Shown: one piece after another, positions 5,790-6,709 of the stretch
How positions within the stretch are numbered: the first letter of the stretch is position 1
Layout of the letters: each line of letters begins with the position of its first letter
Origin: Methanobacterium sp. PtaB.Bin024
GTDB taxonomy: Archaea > Methanobacteriota > Methanobacteria > Methanobacteriales > Methanobacteriaceae
Direction: 5' to 3'
Assembly: GCA_002067065.1 (NCBI GenBank)
Contig: MVPY01000017.1
Coordinates: forward strand, 1 to 6,709
Length of the DNA stretch: 6,709 bases
Position numbers and translations under genes: made by a program
The notes under the pieces: model-generated
The model's input: the letters and a program-made list of their open reading frames with translations, nothing else
What the model was told of the DNA's origin: nothing
Databases searched by the model: none

Positions 5790-5798
5790 ATGAAATAC

Positions 5799-6323
5799 AT
5801 GAATTTATGGAAAGAAATACCAACCGGACCATCGGTCCCAGAGGTAATATATGCAGTAATTGAAATACCAAAAGGTTCCAGGAACAAATACGAATACGAT
5901 AAGGAATTGGAAGCGTTTGCACTGGATAGAGTTCTTCACTCCCCGGTCCATTATCCTGCAGAATATGGTATAATACCCCAAACGTTGTGGGATGATGGAG
6001 ACCCCATGGATATCATCGTATTGATGGAACAGCCAACATTTCCGGGATGTGTAATTGAATCTCGGCCTGTTGGAGTGATGAAGATGATAGATGGCGGCGA
6101 TAGTGATGATAAAATACTAAGTGTCCCTGTCAACGATCCTAGATATAAGGAGGTGAATGATATCGATGATCTCCCAAAGGCCGTGTTGAATGAGATAGCA
6201 GAATTTTTCAGGATTTATAAAAAATTGGAAGGAAAAGAGACTGAAGTTTTAGGATGGGAAGATAAAAGTGCAGCGATAGATGCTATAAATCATTCCATTG
6301 ACCTGTATAAAAAGGAAGTTTAG
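5799..6323 (+). CDS. ppa: Inorganic pyrophosphatase, family I
   Basis: This cytosolic Mg2+-dependent enzyme hydrolyses pyrophosphate to phosphate. The 174-residue length is typical. All key residues are present: E22, K30 and E32 (IEIPKGSRNKYEY region), R44, Y52, Y56, the intact signature DGDPMD with D66, D68 and D71, then D98, D103 and K105 (MIDGGDSDDKIL), and Y140/K141 near the C-terminus. It is about 60% identical by hand alignment to the product at 3416 and is the copy expected to be fully active. ATG 5799 is chosen over ATG 5790 because AGGAGGT ends at 5789. A 300-base gap with its own promoter-like sequence precedes it, so it is probably transcribed apart from the upstream genes. It converges with the - strand gene 11 bases downstream, and no clear terminator lies between them. 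Confidence 0.97.
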   Translation: MNLWKEIPTGPSVPEVIYAVIEIPKGSRNKYEYDKELEAFALDRVLHSPVHYPAEYGIIPQTLWDDGDPMDIIVLMEQPTFPGCVIESRPVGVMKMIDGGDSDDKILSVPVNDPRYKEVNDIDDLPKAVLNEIAEFFRIYKKLEGKETEVLGWEDKSAAIDAINHSIDLYKKEV

Positions 6324-6334
6324 TTAGACCATTG

Positions 6335-6709
6335 TTAATTTAGCAGATCATTAAAAGATCTCCCCAAATCAACAGGAACATTCTTATATTCTATCTGGGA
6401 AGCTACTTCACCCAATCCTATATCCATTGAATGTTTTATATAGGGGTGTTCTTTAATTGGGAGTTTATCCACTTTAACCGCGTTGTTACTCAGAAAGAGT
6501 ATTAGCCTCTCGTATATCCTGGGCAATGCCGGTAAAGATTTTCTTAGATGTTTTATTATGGCCAGTGCCAAGGATTCCGCAGCTACCGGGTCACGACTGG
6601 CAAATACCAGTCCCGGTTCAAGGCTAACAACGTTCGCCTTGGCGAATTTCAGTCTACCAATTCCCAGTACCTGTGAATCAGGACCGAATGTGGTCTGGGC
6701 TTTGGTGGC
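6335..6709 (-). CDS. DUF362-type protein, C-terminal part (cut by window edge)
   Basis: The reading frame enters from the right edge and ends at TAA (6337-6335), giving the last 124 residues. Near the N-terminal end of the visible part are TTFGPDSQVLGIG and then LEPGLVFASRDPVAAESLALAIIKHL, a pattern I associate with DUF362 proteins (GLVIASKDPVAADAVALALL-like). The family is common in archaea and anaerobes and is sometimes joined to ferredoxin domains. No iron-sulfur cysteine motif lies in the visible portion. The TTG at 6571 is in the middle of the conserved block, so it is not the start; the true start is outside the window. The tail (residues about 66-124) is hydrophilic and less familiar. 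The molecular role of the family is poorly defined. The gene converges with the second pyrophosphatase. Confidence 0.75.
   Translation of the reverse strand, partial: ATKAQTTFGPDSQVLGIGRLKFAKANVVSLEPGLVFASRDPVAAESLALAIIKHLRKSLPALPRIYERLILFLSNNAVKVDKLPIKEHPYIKHSMDIGLGEVASQIEYKNVPVDLGRSFNDLLN

Larger units (their letters stand above)
5499..5798. other. 300-base intergenic region with a possible small ORF and inverted repeats
   Basis: No gene of normal length fits here. The left part holds a weak inverted repeat, GATTC and GAATC nine bases apart (5497-5515), which overlaps the preceding stop codon. Then comes a 37-codon ORF with a ribosome-binding site (5562-5675), which includes a locally GC-rich patch (about 5607-5640, with GGGCCC). 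The right part, 5700-5780, is very A/T-rich and contains two inverted-repeat clusters and probably the promoter of the second pyrophosphatase. No tRNA, CRISPR or transposon end was seen. Confidence 0.6.

Noticed and set aside
5790..5798. ATG 5790 as the start of the second pyrophosphatase
   Set aside because: The AGGAGGT site touches this ATG with no spacer. ATG 5799 has correct spacing and matches the paralogue.
6335..6571. - strand ORF of 78 codons as a complete small gene
   Set aside because: The frame stays open to the right edge, and the conserved FASRDPVAAE block lies upstream of its TTG, so it is the tail of a larger gene.

Overview
The window looks like a piece of a mesophilic methanogen chromosome, most likely Methanobacteriales (Methanobacterium or a close relative). 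The enolase and the DUF362-type protein read as archaeal. Start sites carry GGAGG/AGGTGA Shine-Dalgarno sequences, several genes appear to use TTG starts, and A/T-rich TATA-like boxes precede some genes. The assignment comes from protein resemblance and style only; there is no rRNA or marker gene to prove it.

Layout. Seven convincing genes lie head to tail on the + strand: a CPA2-type cation/proton antiporter (54-1196), a short protein with prenyltransferase/squalene-cyclase repeats (1271-2050), enolase (2082-3359), a family I inorganic pyrophosphatase with an altered active site (3416-3964), an MFS transporter (4000-5190), an unrecognised 90-residue protein (5226-5498), and a second, canonical family I pyrophosphatase (5799-6323). 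The 300-base gap before the second pyrophosphatase (5499-5798) holds a possible 37-codon ORF with its own ribosome-binding site and a cluster of short inverted repeats. A partial DUF362-like gene enters on the - strand from the right edge and ends 11 bases from the second pyrophosphatase.

How the parts may relate. Enolase (2-phosphoglycerate/phosphoenolpyruvate) and cytosolic pyrophosphatases are central metabolism. The antiporter and the MFS protein are membrane transporters with unknown substrates. The repeat protein has the fold repeats of isoprenoid enzymes but lacks their catalytic motifs. Gaps of 31 to 65 bases between the + strand genes allow co-transcription from about 1260 to 5190, but TATA-like sequences at several gaps also allow separate promoters. 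Nothing seen proves that these genes form one pathway.

The points most worth a second look are: the Asp-to-Asn change at the catalytic DxDxxD motif of the first pyrophosphatase, next to an intact paralogue; a ten-residue insertion in the catalytic loop of enolase; a 23-bp tandem repeat that runs into the ribosome-binding site of the first pyrophosphatase; and the candidate small ORF and inverted-repeat cluster ahead of the second one. No CRISPR array, insertion sequence, tRNA or rRNA was seen.
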